From CAYPNF01 sp964411985 (GTDB lineage: Bacteria; Verrucomicrobiota; Verrucomicrobiia; Limisphaerales; J093), in NCBI GenBank assembly GCA_964411985.1, contig CAYPNF010000045.1, forward strand, positions 5,127 to 69,126: DNA of 64,000 nt, written 5' to 3'. How positions within the stretch are numbered: the first letter of the stretch is position 1; each line of letters opens with the position of its first letter. The position numbers and the translations under genes were made by a program. The notes under the pieces are model-generated. The model was given only the letters and a program-made list of their open reading frames with translations. It was not told the DNA's origin and ran no database searches. Positions 19,702 to 27,758 of the stretch are shown piece by piece.

Positions 19702-21078
19702 TTAGGAGAGGTCGAGCGTGCCGTAGGTGATGGGGTCCACCTTCTTGCCGGAGCCGTCCTTCACGGTACGGGTCTTCTCGTCAAAGTGGCAGACGATTCC
19801 GAGCCGATCCGACATTTCGCCCAGGGACACGATGGTTTGAACGCGGACCGCCAGCTCGATTCCGGCGTTAGGCACCTTGTTGGACCGGATGCAGTCGAAC
19901 CAGTTTTTCTCGTGCACACCGACGTCTTCCACGGGTTGGAGGTTCGGAAAATCTTCTGGATCGATTTCCTCGGTGTACGGTCGTTCGGGTTTCAATTCCA
20001 CGCGATTTCCGCCGATACTGAGCGTGCCCATGTGACCGCGGATCACGTCGGTCAATCCTTGCTCATTGACCGAGCTGGAGCAGACCATAAGGGTGTAACC
20101 GCTTCCGAACTCAGAGAGGAGGGTCATGCATTCCGGCACATCGCGCTCCGGCGTGCCAGGTGTCTTCTTGTCCGAATGAATGGCCTTGGTGCCGAGGGCA
20201 GCCACGCGCACCGGGAATTCCGGATTGCCGGTGGCGAGCACCAGCGGGTGGAGGCGGTGCGGGAACAGGTCGCCCAGCAGGCCTGCGCAGTACGGATAGT
20301 ACTTGCGCCAGCGGAAGAAATGGTCGGGATTGAAATCGGCCTTTTTCTTGATTTGCGTGCCTACCCACTCGCTCCATTTTACGTTGTCTGACTTGAGATC
20401 GGGATCGATCGTGTAGTTCCATTCGCCCTTCGGGTTGTTACGCATGTAAGACCCCTGGCCCAGAACGAGCGGGCCGATCTTGCCCGCCTTGATCAGTTCG
20501 GCCGCCTTGTGCCACTTGGCATCGGAACAGCCTTGAGAACCCACTTGGAAGACCTTGCCCGTGCTCTTGACCGTATCCCAGACTTCGAAAGCCTCGGGAA
20601 GATAACGGCTCATCGGCTTTTCCACGTAGATGTGCTTGCCGGCCTTCATCGCATCGATGGAAACGCGAGAATGCCAGTGATCCACTGTGGCGCAAAGAAC
20701 TGCATCTATATCTTTCTGCTCCAACATCTTGCGATAATCGTCGTAAGCCTGGGGGTTATTACCCGCTTCGGCCTTGGCGGCTTCGCGACGTTTCGCCCAA
20801 AGATCGCAGACTGCGCCGATGGCGACGTTGTTTTTCTCCGCATCGCCCTTGACGGTGCGCAGGTGGAACATGCCCTGTCCGCCCAGTCCCACGAAACCAA
20901 CTACGATTTTGTCGTTGGCTCCGATGACGCGACCTGTCGATGGGGCTGTGTTTTGGCCGTAAACCGGTGTCTTGAAGAGGTTTACAGTAGCGACGGCAGC
21001 CGTGGCGGTCGCCGCTTTCTTGATGAAGCTCCGGCGGTTATCGCCGCCTGAATTGGCCTGATTCTCGTTCATACTCAT
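19702..21078 (-). CDS. Tat-exported Gfo/Idh/MocA family oxidoreductase
   Basis: An NAD(P)-dependent sugar oxidoreductase-type protein of 458 residues. The N-terminus carries a twin-arginine leader (NRRSFIKKAATATAAVATV). The Rossmann fold starts VVGFVGLGGQGMFHLR, then come the VDHWHSR segment and the EKPMSRYLPEA motif that supplies the conserved Lys of the family. The long C-terminal domain with GDLFPHRLHPLVLATG is typical of the exported planctomycete/verrucomicrobial branch. Substrates in this branch are mostly unknown. TTG (21084) and ATG (21078, 21072) are possible starts; 21078 is chosen for its weak AGAGA site upstream. A strong terminator follows the gene. Confidence 0.92.
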   Translation of the reverse strand: MSMNENQANSGGDNRRSFIKKAATATAAVATVNLFKTPVYGQNTAPSTGRVIGANDKIVVGFVGLGGQGMFHLRTVKGDAEKNNVAIGAVCDLWAKRREAAKAEAGNNPQAYDDYRKMLEQKDIDAVLCATVDHWHSRVSIDAMKAGKHIYVEKPMSRYLPEAFEVWDTVKSTGKVFQVGSQGCSDAKWHKAAELIKAGKIGPLVLGQGSYMRNNPKGEWNYTIDPDLKSDNVKWSEWVGTQIKKKADFNPDHFFRWRKYYPYCAGLLGDLFPHRLHPLVLATGNPEFPVRVAALGTKAIHSDKKTPGTPERDVPECMTLLSEFGSGYTLMVCSSSVNEQGLTDVIRGHMGTLSIGGNRVELKPERPYTEEIDPEDFPNLQPVEDVGVHEKNWFDCIRSNKVPNAGIELAVRVQTIVSLGEMSDRLGIVCHFDEKTRTVKDGSGKKVDPITYGTLDLS

Positions 21079-21196
21079 AAACAATCTCTAATAGTGACGC
21101 AGTGTTCGACGCAGCCTACTTGAATTATGTTCATCGTCAATCGTGGAATGGTCCCCAAGAGACGCGAGGGCTGCCTGTTGGCTGTTTGGTGTGTGG

Positions 21197-22708
21197 CTAA
21201 GGAGCGGAAGAAGTCTTCGTCGGGACCTTGCACTGCCTGAGGATTGGCTGCAGGGCGGCAGTCCACTTCGCATATCCAGCCGCGTTCGGATGGAGCAAGT
21301 CAGGAAACTCCTCCTTCTTGGCTCCCCCCTGGCCGTCCTCGAAGAGACTCCAAGTGTCACAACGCACGCAGAGCGGATCTCGCGCTACGAATTGATCCAC
21401 CAACTCGTTGAGCCGCTGCACCTTCGCCCCCAAGCTGGGTTGGCGGGGCATCACCTTGCACACAATGATGGGCATCTTGGGGGAGTTTTCCCGGAGCGTG
21501 TCCAGAATGACACGAATGTTCTCGGCAGCGGGTTCGGGTTCGCCCTGGAGACCGAGATCATTGGTGCCGATCAACATCACGACCGCAGCGGGATTCAGAT
21601 CGATCACGTCTTCCTTGAGCCGATATCGAACCCCGCGGGTGACATCTCCACTGATGCCTCGGTTCACGACCCGGAACTCCGGAAAGTCCTGTTGCAAGCT
21701 GCCCCATCCCTGAGTGATGGAATCGCCGAGGAAGACGACGGTTCCCTGTTCGTGGGAGCGGCTGTACCACCATCGCGCGCGGCGCTCTCGCCAGAGGTTT
21801 CGGAACCAGTCTGCTTTTTGCAGAGGACCTTGCCCAGGGAACATCTCATCGGAAATGGGCCATCGCGCCCCTTCCGGGAACGTCGGGTTCTCCTGGCTCA
21901 GCACGTAGCGATCACGTTTGCCCAATTGCTGGGAGAAAAGCCAGGGGAGCAGCTCTGGCTCGTTGTAAGCTTGTTCCCAACAGTTGTGGCCGAGCCAGAA
22001 ATACTCGTAATACTTGGCCGCGCCTCCGTTCAGCCGAATGGCTCGAACCATGTTCCGTGTTCGGATCACCTTGACGGCGCCGTCATCCTCCGAGTGGAAG
22101 GCCCAGACCGGCACCCGCGCTACGTTGGGGGAAACAGTGGACTCGTCTCCGCCGCCGCAGATCGGCACGGCAGCCGCGAATTTCTTGGGAAACCGGGTGA
22201 TGCAGTCCCACGTGGCGTACCCTCCCATGGAAAGGCCGGTCACATAGATTCGCTTGTCGTCCACCGGGTACTCCCGGGTGATCTGTTCGATCATCTTCAA
22301 TGCCAGTTGCATCGAGGCGCTGGGAACCGCTGAGCGCGTTCCCTTTTCGGTGCCCCAGGGCATGTCGACCCATTGCTGGTTCTCCGGGCATTGAGGAGCG
22401 ACCACGTAGCAAGGATACTTCTCGCGGACCTCGGGGCGCAGGAAGAGACCCGTGCCATGCACCAGCTGCTTCTGGTTGTCAGTTCCTCTTTCACCTGCGC
22501 CGTGGAAGAACACCACCAGCGGGTACTTCTTTTCTTTGGAGGGAACCGATGGCGGCAGCAGCCGATAGGGCAAGGAGTGGCCCGATGCATCCTTATAGAC
22601 GAACGCTTCGTACTCCGCCGCAAGGCAAGGTGAATAGAGCATCCAGGCCGATGCCAGTGCGAGCAGCCAAACGCTCCAAAGACTCCGATTAGTGCGCAAC
22701 AGGTTCAT
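21197..22708 (-). CDS. Secreted esterase fused to SGNH/GDSL hydrolase
   Basis: Two hydrolase domains lie in one 503-residue exported protein. After a signal peptide (ending near CLAAEYEA), residues about 25-250 form an alpha/beta-hydrolase of the PHB-depolymerase/feruloyl-esterase type with VVFFHGAGERGTDN and the nucleophile elbow GLSMGGYATW. Residues about 300-500 form an SGNH hydrolase with block I VVFLGDSITQGW, block II NRGISGD, block III MLIGTNDLG and block V DLLHPNAAGY, so its catalytic Ser, Gly, Asn and Asp-His are all present. The pairing suits removal of acetyl or feruloyl groups from plant polysaccharides. The ATG at 22708 is chosen because it starts the signal peptide; the frame is open for another 121 codons upstream. 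Confidence 0.9.
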   Translation of the reverse strand: MNLLRTNRSLWSVWLLALASAWMLYSPCLAAEYEAFVYKDASGHSLPYRLLPPSVPSKEKKYPLVVFFHGAGERGTDNQKQLVHGTGLFLRPEVREKYPCYVVAPQCPENQQWVDMPWGTEKGTRSAVPSASMQLALKMIEQITREYPVDDKRIYVTGLSMGGYATWDCITRFPKKFAAAVPICGGGDESTVSPNVARVPVWAFHSEDDGAVKVIRTRNMVRAIRLNGGAAKYYEYFWLGHNCWEQAYNEPELLPWLFSQQLGKRDRYVLSQENPTFPEGARWPISDEMFPGQGPLQKADWFRNLWRERRARWWYSRSHEQGTVVFLGDSITQGWGSLQQDFPEFRVVNRGISGDVTRGVRYRLKEDVIDLNPAAVVMLIGTNDLGLQGEPEPAAENIRVILDTLRENSPKMPIIVCKVMPRQPSLGAKVQRLNELVDQFVARDPLCVRCDTWSLFEDGQGGAKKEEFPDLLHPNAAGYAKWTAALQPILRQCKVPTKTSSAP

Positions 22709-22773
22709 GTGACCGATTACGCCACGCTCTCCCGCTGGCTGCCAGCAAAAAGCAGGGAAACCACAAAAGGGTT

Positions 22774-22798
22774 GGTTGCCCCTCAAAGAGGTGCAACC
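22774..22798. repeat. Short hairpin repeat GGTTGC-CCCTC, copy 1
   Basis: An imperfect 11-bp stem (one mismatch) with a 3-nt loop, starting GGTTGCCCCTC, lies between two divergent genes, where it cannot terminate either. A near-identical stem is at 60262-60284. The shared sequence suggests a small dispersed repeat. Confidence 0.5.
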
Positions 22799-22893
22799 TA
22801 CTTGTCGAAGAGGGGGGGCGATGCTGTTAGCGTGCCCCGTTCTTTTCCTACTTCTTTCTTCAGGAACTCCGCTCGATAAGCCATACTCGTCTG

Positions 22894-24300
22894 GTGAACC
22901 TGAGCAACTCGGCAGCAGCCGACCACGCCCCGTCCCCGGTGCCGCTGATGCGGATGCGCGGGGTGGGGAAGCGGCTAGGCGGCGAAGCGGTTTTGACGGA
23001 TGTTCATCTCGAGCTTCATGGAGGAGAGGTGGTCGCCCTGGCAGGGGAGGATGGAGCTGGGAAAAGCACACTGCTGAAGATCCTCTGCGGCATTCATACC
23101 GACTACGAGGGAGTCATTGAGATACAGGGGCAGACAGTGCGGCCGCGCTCCCCGTTGGAGGCCAATCACCTGGGTGTGGCGGTGATCCACCAGGGGCTTT
23201 CCTTGATTCCGGCCATGACGGTGGCCGACAACCTCTTTCTGGGCCGGTCCCTGACTACCCGAGCAGGCTTTGTCGCAGACCGAGCTCAGCGTTTGCAGGC
23301 ACAGAATCTGTTGGATGATTTGCGGATTCCCCTGCAGGCCACGGATTCGGTGGAGGAGCTTTCGACAGCTCAGCGGCAATTGGTGGAGGTGGTCAAGGCG
23401 GTGGCTCTCGACGCCACCATTATTGCTTTGGATGAACCGGCGAACTCCCTTACGGAGTCAGAGACTCGCCGCTTGTTCGAACTCATGGCACAGTTGCGCG
23501 CCAGGAATTGCGGCCTGCTCTACGCCACCCGGAGACTCGATGGATTCCAACAGGGCATCGACCGGGTTTTGCTGCTGCAGGGAGGGCGCTGCACCTCTCT
23601 GGGTCCGGTCTCGGAGCTGCTTCCAGGTTCTTTGCCCCGGCAGTTCTCTCGGCAAACCCACAGATCGACGGTCGAAGAGGAACGTGCTCGCATTGCGCGA
23701 AGCATCCATGACGACCTGGGCGCCCGGCTTACCCAAATCTCCCTTCTCTGTGAGTTGGGAAGCCGCCAGGACAGCCCGCCCGCTGAGGTTCAAGCCAGGT
23801 TTCGGGCGATTGCGGATACCACCCGGGAGGTGGCCGAAGCCATGGATGCCATCGTCTGGGCGATCAATCCGCGCAATGACTCTTTGGAGAATTTGGCCAG
23901 TTATCTTGCCCAGTTCGCCGAGAACTTTCTGCGCCTGACCTCCATCCGCTGTCGATTGGATGTCCCCCCCGATCTTCCAGACCTTCCGCTGAGCACGGAG
24001 GCGCGCCACAGCCTTTTCCTCGCCGTCAGGGAATCGCTGAATAATGCCATACGCCACTCGCACGCCAGCGAGGTGTGGCTCCGGGTGAAAATGGAGGGGG
24101 AGAACCTCACTGTGGAGGTGCAGGACAACGGAGTGGGTTTCCAGACTTCCGCAGTGCCGGCAACGGGGAATGGCCTCCCAAACCTGAAGTCCCGGATGGC
24201 AGAGCTCGGGGGGGTGCTGGAACTTGAGTCCATGCCTTCGCAGGGCACGCGCCTCAGGTTCTGCGTGCCTACTCGTTCCCGGCCTTCGGGTGCAGGCTAG
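22894..24300 (+). CDS. Fusion of sugar-ABC-type ATPase and NarL-type histidine kinase
   Basis: Residues about 18-245 match the first nucleotide-binding domain of RbsA/MglA-type sugar ABC ATPases: Walker A GEDGAGKST (51-59), the Q-loop phrase AVIHQGLSLIPAMTVADN, Walker B IIALDEP (Asp180, Glu181). The signature reads LSTAQRQ with Ala159 where Gly is usual, and the switch position is Arg213 (YATRRLD) instead of His. In place of the second ABC domain of RbsA, residues about 260-465 form a HisKA_3-type kinase with phospho-acceptor His272 in ARSIHDDLGARL, N-box RESLNNAIRHSHA (Asn383/384), DNGVGF (411-416) and a GNGLPNLKSRM lid. No membrane segment is present. The GTG at 22894 gives the longest protein; ATGs at 22948 and 22954 are alternatives. 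No response regulator or sugar permease is adjacent. It may be a cytoplasmic sensor kinase using a degenerate ABC domain as an ATP or partner sensor; this is inference. Confidence 0.9.
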   Translation: MNLSNSAAADHAPSPVPLMRMRGVGKRLGGEAVLTDVHLELHGGEVVALAGEDGAGKSTLLKILCGIHTDYEGVIEIQGQTVRPRSPLEANHLGVAVIHQGLSLIPAMTVADNLFLGRSLTTRAGFVADRAQRLQAQNLLDDLRIPLQATDSVEELSTAQRQLVEVVKAVALDATIIALDEPANSLTESETRRLFELMAQLRARNCGLLYATRRLDGFQQGIDRVLLLQGGRCTSLGPVSELLPGSLPRQFSRQTHRSTVEEERARIARSIHDDLGARLTQISLLCELGSRQDSPPAEVQARFRAIADTTREVAEAMDAIVWAINPRNDSLENLASYLAQFAENFLRLTSIRCRLDVPPDLPDLPLSTEARHSLFLAVRESLNNAIRHSHASEVWLRVKMEGENLTVEVQDNGVGFQTSAVPATGNGLPNLKSRMAELGGVLELESMPSQGTRLRFCVPTRSRPSGAG

Positions 24301-24378
24301 GCTGGACCTGCGTGACGACCCAGCGCTGTCAGAAAAAAAACAGTGGGAAACTCGCCATTTGCGGCTAGATTCGCCTCT

Positions 24379-25692
24379 ATGATGAAGAAGATCAGTTTGC
24401 TCTTATCGCTCACAGGGCTGGCCATAACGCTCTCTGCAGAGAACTGGCCTCAGTGGCGAGGCCCTTTCTACAATGGTTCGAGCGAGGAGAAGAACCTCCC
24501 AACGTCCTGGTCCAAGACTGAGAATGTGCTTTGGACTTGCCCTCTGCCAGGTCCAAGTGCCGCCACCCCCATCATTTGGGGTGATACAGTGTTTGTTTCG
24601 TCGACGGACGAGAGCACGAAAAGCCTGGTGGCCTTGGCGGTAGATCGAACGAACGGAAAGATCCGGTGGCAGCATCAGGTATCCGAAGGGTCTGGGCGGG
24701 ACAACCGCAGCAACTACGCCGCTTCCTCGCCAGTCACGGATGGGAAGCTGGTGATCTTCTTCTATGGCAACGGAGCGCTGGTTGCCTGCGATTTTAGCGG
24801 AAAACGCCTTTGGTCGCGCAATCTCCAAACGGACTATGGCGATTTTGCGTTTCAATGGACGTTTGCCTCGAGTCCTGCGCTCTATCAGGGAAAACTGTAT
24901 CTGCAAGTGCTCCAGCGCAACGTGCCGGTGAACGGGCGGGGTAAGACCGATGGACCGATCGATTCGTTCATACTGGCCTTGAACCCTGAGGATGGCCAGA
25001 CGCTCTGGAAACACGTGCGCCCCAGCGACGCGGTGGCCGAGTCGCTTGAGGCTTTCTCCACACCGATCCCTTTCGTCCATGCCGGCCGCGCTGAGCTCTT
25101 GGTCGCGGGTGGTGATTGTCTGACAGGTCATGATCCCCAGACGGGTCAGGAGTTGTGGCGCTGGGGAACCTGGAATCCCAGAAAGATCGGGCATTGGCGC
25201 TTGGTCCCTTCCCCCGTCACCGGTGAGGGAATCATCCTGGCCTGTGCGCCGAAAGGAGATCCCATTTATGCCATCAAAGCAGGTGGAAAAGGAACCCTCG
25301 ACGACAGCGCGATCGCTTGGAAGAGCGACCAGGTCCGGGAGGTTTCCGCCGATGTCCCCACGCCGCTCTTCTATTTGGGGGATTTCTTTGTGCTGAGCGA
25401 TCTGCGCAAGACCTTGTCGCGAGTGGAGCCAGCGACCGGCAAAGTGAAGTGGACCCTCCAGACTCCTGGCAATAGTAAGTATGAAGCCTCACCTACGGGA
25501 GCCGATGGAAAGATCTATCTGATGAACTTCCGAGGGCAGGCGGTGGTGGTCAATGCCGCATCCGGAGAGGTTCTGTCCCAGGCGGATATGGGTGAAGAGG
25601 GGGACGATATGACCCGATCCACCATTTCGGCGGCACAAGGAGCGCTCTTCATCCGCACGAATCGCAAGTTGTACTGTATTGGGAAGAAGTAG
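24379..25692 (+). CDS. Exported PQQ-like beta-propeller protein
   Basis: A signal peptide (MMKKISLLLSLTGLAITLSA) is followed by a PQQ-binding-like/BamB-type beta-propeller of about 420 residues. The mature protein begins ENWPQWRGPFYNG, a motif of secreted planctomycete and verrucomicrobial propellers, and its blades carry W-rich repeats such as GKIRWQHQV, GQTLWKHV and GKVKWTLQ. It ends LYCIGKK. The paralogue at 44416-45810 shares the opening motif and the ending LYCIGNK. No quinone-dehydrogenase metal site was recognised, so it is probably a structural or sugar-binding propeller. The start at 24379 is chosen over the upstream GTG at 24343 because it begins the signal peptide. Confidence 0.88.
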   Translation: MMKKISLLLSLTGLAITLSAENWPQWRGPFYNGSSEEKNLPTSWSKTENVLWTCPLPGPSAATPIIWGDTVFVSSTDESTKSLVALAVDRTNGKIRWQHQVSEGSGRDNRSNYAASSPVTDGKLVIFFYGNGALVACDFSGKRLWSRNLQTDYGDFAFQWTFASSPALYQGKLYLQVLQRNVPVNGRGKTDGPIDSFILALNPEDGQTLWKHVRPSDAVAESLEAFSTPIPFVHAGRAELLVAGGDCLTGHDPQTGQELWRWGTWNPRKIGHWRLVPSPVTGEGIILACAPKGDPIYAIKAGGKGTLDDSAIAWKSDQVREVSADVPTPLFYLGDFFVLSDLRKTLSRVEPATGKVKWTLQTPGNSKYEASPTGADGKIYLMNFRGQAVVVNAASGEVLSQADMGEEGDDMTRSTISAAQGALFIRTNRKLYCIGKK

Positions 25693-25734
25693 CTTTGGAC
25701 GAGATCGGCTCTGGCGTGAGGCCAAGTGGGGGCT

Positions 25735-25782
25735 AGAGCGGCACTCGAGGGCGCCGTACTCCAAAACCTGGCGGAATTCCAC
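25735..25782. repeat. Fragment of the dispersed repeat element (copy D)
   Basis: About 48 bp resemble the right end of the copy at 37283-37448, including an identical stretch CTCCAAAACCTGGCGGA. It lies between the PQQ-like gene and the metal-efflux operon. Confidence 0.6.
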
Positions 25783-25855
25783 AGTCTCATCCTTCCTGTT
25801 CGCGTGGCGTGCAGCGGAAGAATGGGAGCTTGTCAAGCTGAGGTCAGGTGCTAAA

Positions 25856-26278
25856 GTGCGCACCGTGAGACGAAGCCATCGATGGGTCGCTCTGCTGCTG
25901 CTGGTACTTTGGATGCCGGCAGTGGCGCACTGCGATCTGGAACATCTGGATCTCTCCGACTTCCTCAACTGCTGCCAGCATCCCCACTCCACGCCTCACC
26001 AGGACAACGATTGCGATACGGACGCTTGTGCGGTAGTCGAGTCCGGCCATTACAAAGTGGAAGAACAGCCTGCCCTGTTGTCGATTCCAGTTTTCACCTT
26101 GGAATGGGGAGCCCCTTTCACATGGGAATTGCCTCCTGCTGCCAATGCCCAGCCTTCCGAAGAGGTGTTCGCTCCTCCCGAGCTGTCCCGCCTCTGGCAA
26201 TTCACCTTACGCACCGCGCTGCTGCCTCGCGCTCCTTCCGCCGCTCTCCAGGGGGATTCTGGGATTGTCCCAGCCTAA
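25856..26278 (+). CDS. Cys/His-rich exported protein leading the metal-efflux operon
   Basis: About 140 residues. A short basic start and a hydrophobic segment (WVALLLLVLWMPAVAHC) form a signal peptide. Residues about 25-65 are rich in Cys, His and Asp (HCDLEHLDLSDFLNCC, then HPHSTPHQDNDCDTDAC), consistent with binding soft metal ions in the periplasm. The rest is hydrophobic with no recognised domain. The GTG at 25856 is preferred because AGGTG lies about 5 nt before it; the frame stays open upstream to 25679, through the repeat fragment. The gene precedes CzcCBA-type genes by 174 bp, so a role in metal sensing or sequestration is inferred from composition and context. Confidence 0.7.
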   Translation: MRTVRRSHRWVALLLLVLWMPAVAHCDLEHLDLSDFLNCCQHPHSTPHQDNDCDTDACAVVESGHYKVEEQPALLSIPVFTLEWGAPFTWELPPAANAQPSEEVFAPPELSRLWQFTLRTALLPRAPSAALQGDSGIVPA

Positions 26279-26452
26279 CCCCTTGTTGGACCTGCTTAGG
26301 TTGGATTTCTGACCCTTTTCAAGTCGGCTTTTGGGTCGTCCTTTCTGTCACTCCACCGTTTTGGTGACCTGTTGGTCTCGGTAATCCTCTAGCGGGTTTC
26401 TCACCTCGCATGTTCCATACCTTATGCGCTGGGTTGTGAGCGCAGACTCTTT

Positions 26453-27745
26453 ATGAAGTGCGCAGTTTTCTTACGAGTTCGTTCTTTGGTGACTTTGATG
26501 CTTGCGGTTGGAGGCTGCCCCCTGACGGGGTGGTCGGCTGAGCCGCTCTCGGCTGTGGTGGAAAGTGGCCCTCCGGTTTCCCTGGAGGAGGCCCTCCGGT
26601 CTGGGCTGCAGAATCATCCAGAACTCCGCGCTGCAAGAGCCCGGGTGGACGTGGCGGCCGGGAAGGCGCTGCAGGCCAGAACCTGGTCCAACCCTGAGCT
26701 GGAGTTGAGCGCGGAAGATTGGCCGGTTCACGACGGGTTCTCCTCGGCGAAACAGATGATCGGGGTTCAGCAGACCCTGCCGTGGCCGGGCAAGAAGCGG
26801 CTGGAGGGGGAAGCTGGCGCCTTGGGGGTTCGCGCTCATGAAGCCGATCTTCTCGCGGAGAGCGCTTTGCTCATCCGGGACATCCGGATTGCATTCTATC
26901 GAAGGCTGGCTGCCGAACGATTGGTGCTGGTGTCCGAAGATCTGGTTAAGGTTGCCGAGCTCTCCGCATCTGCCGCACGCAAGCGATCGGACGCCGGGGC
27001 CATTCCGCTTCAGGAACAGCTCCGGGCTGAGATACAGGCCGACCAGGCACGCAATGAGGCGAGCCTTCTGGTCCAGGAACTGGGCATCGCTCAGAAGAAC
27101 TTCGAAACCCTTACCGGGATTCCGCAAACGATGAGATTGGTCGGAGAACTGGAACAGGAACCTGACCTATCCATCCTGAACCGCGATCCAGACTCCTGGC
27201 TACCCACCCATCCGAAGGTGAAGTCCATGGAGTCAAGGCGGACTCAGGCAGAAACTGAGTCAAAACGGGCGAGGCTGGAGCTCTACCCCGATGTGAAGGT
27301 GGGGCTGGCCGGCGGACGCGAAGGTCCTTCCGGCGACGGAATCATCGAGCTTCGTGTTTCGGTGCCTCTCCCGATCCTCGACCGCTCCAAAGGTCGGAAG
27401 CTGGAAGCCAAGGCGAATGCCGAGCTTGCCGGGGCGGAGGTGGCAGTGGTGAAACAGCAGTTGCTGCGAGAGTGGTCGGAAGCCATTGCCAAGCTCCGCT
27501 CAGCCGCTGCCCAAACGGCCTCGTATCGCGAGCACATTCTACCCAAGGCCGACGAGGCGCTGCGGTTGGTGCGAACCGGGTTCGAGCAGGGCAAGTTCGG
27601 GTTCACCGACCTGGTCGATATCCAACGCACAACTGCCGAAGCTCGCCTGGCTTACCTCCAACGGCTCCTGGAACTTCGTACGGCTGAAGCCAGTCTTGAG
27701 GCCCTATGCAACGCTGCGGGCGAAGTGCCAGCCCTGAAACAATGA
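26453..27745 (+). CDS. czcC: CzcC/TolC-family outer-membrane efflux protein
   Basis: This is the outer-membrane channel of a heavy-metal RND exporter. The 430-residue protein has a signal peptide (ending near LTGWSAEP) and two TolC-type halves. Typical motifs are VSLEEALRSGLQNHPELRAAR, NPELELSAEDWP and, at the start of the second half, RRTQAETESKRARLEL, with FEQGKFGFTDLVDIQRTTAEA near the end; the last is a CzcC hallmark. It is the first of three adjacent genes and is 13 bp ahead of the adaptor gene. The symbol follows family and order; the metal exported is not decided by this subunit. Confidence 0.9.
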   Translation: MKCAVFLRVRSLVTLMLAVGGCPLTGWSAEPLSAVVESGPPVSLEEALRSGLQNHPELRAARARVDVAAGKALQARTWSNPELELSAEDWPVHDGFSSAKQMIGVQQTLPWPGKKRLEGEAGALGVRAHEADLLAESALLIRDIRIAFYRRLAAERLVLVSEDLVKVAELSASAARKRSDAGAIPLQEQLRAEIQADQARNEASLLVQELGIAQKNFETLTGIPQTMRLVGELEQEPDLSILNRDPDSWLPTHPKVKSMESRRTQAETESKRARLELYPDVKVGLAGGREGPSGDGIIELRVSVPLPILDRSKGRKLEAKANAELAGAEVAVVKQQLLREWSEAIAKLRSAAAQTASYREHILPKADEALRLVRTGFEQGKFGFTDLVDIQRTTAEARLAYLQRLLELRTAEASLEALCNAAGEVPALKQ

Positions 27746-27758
27746 ACCGACTTTTTCT

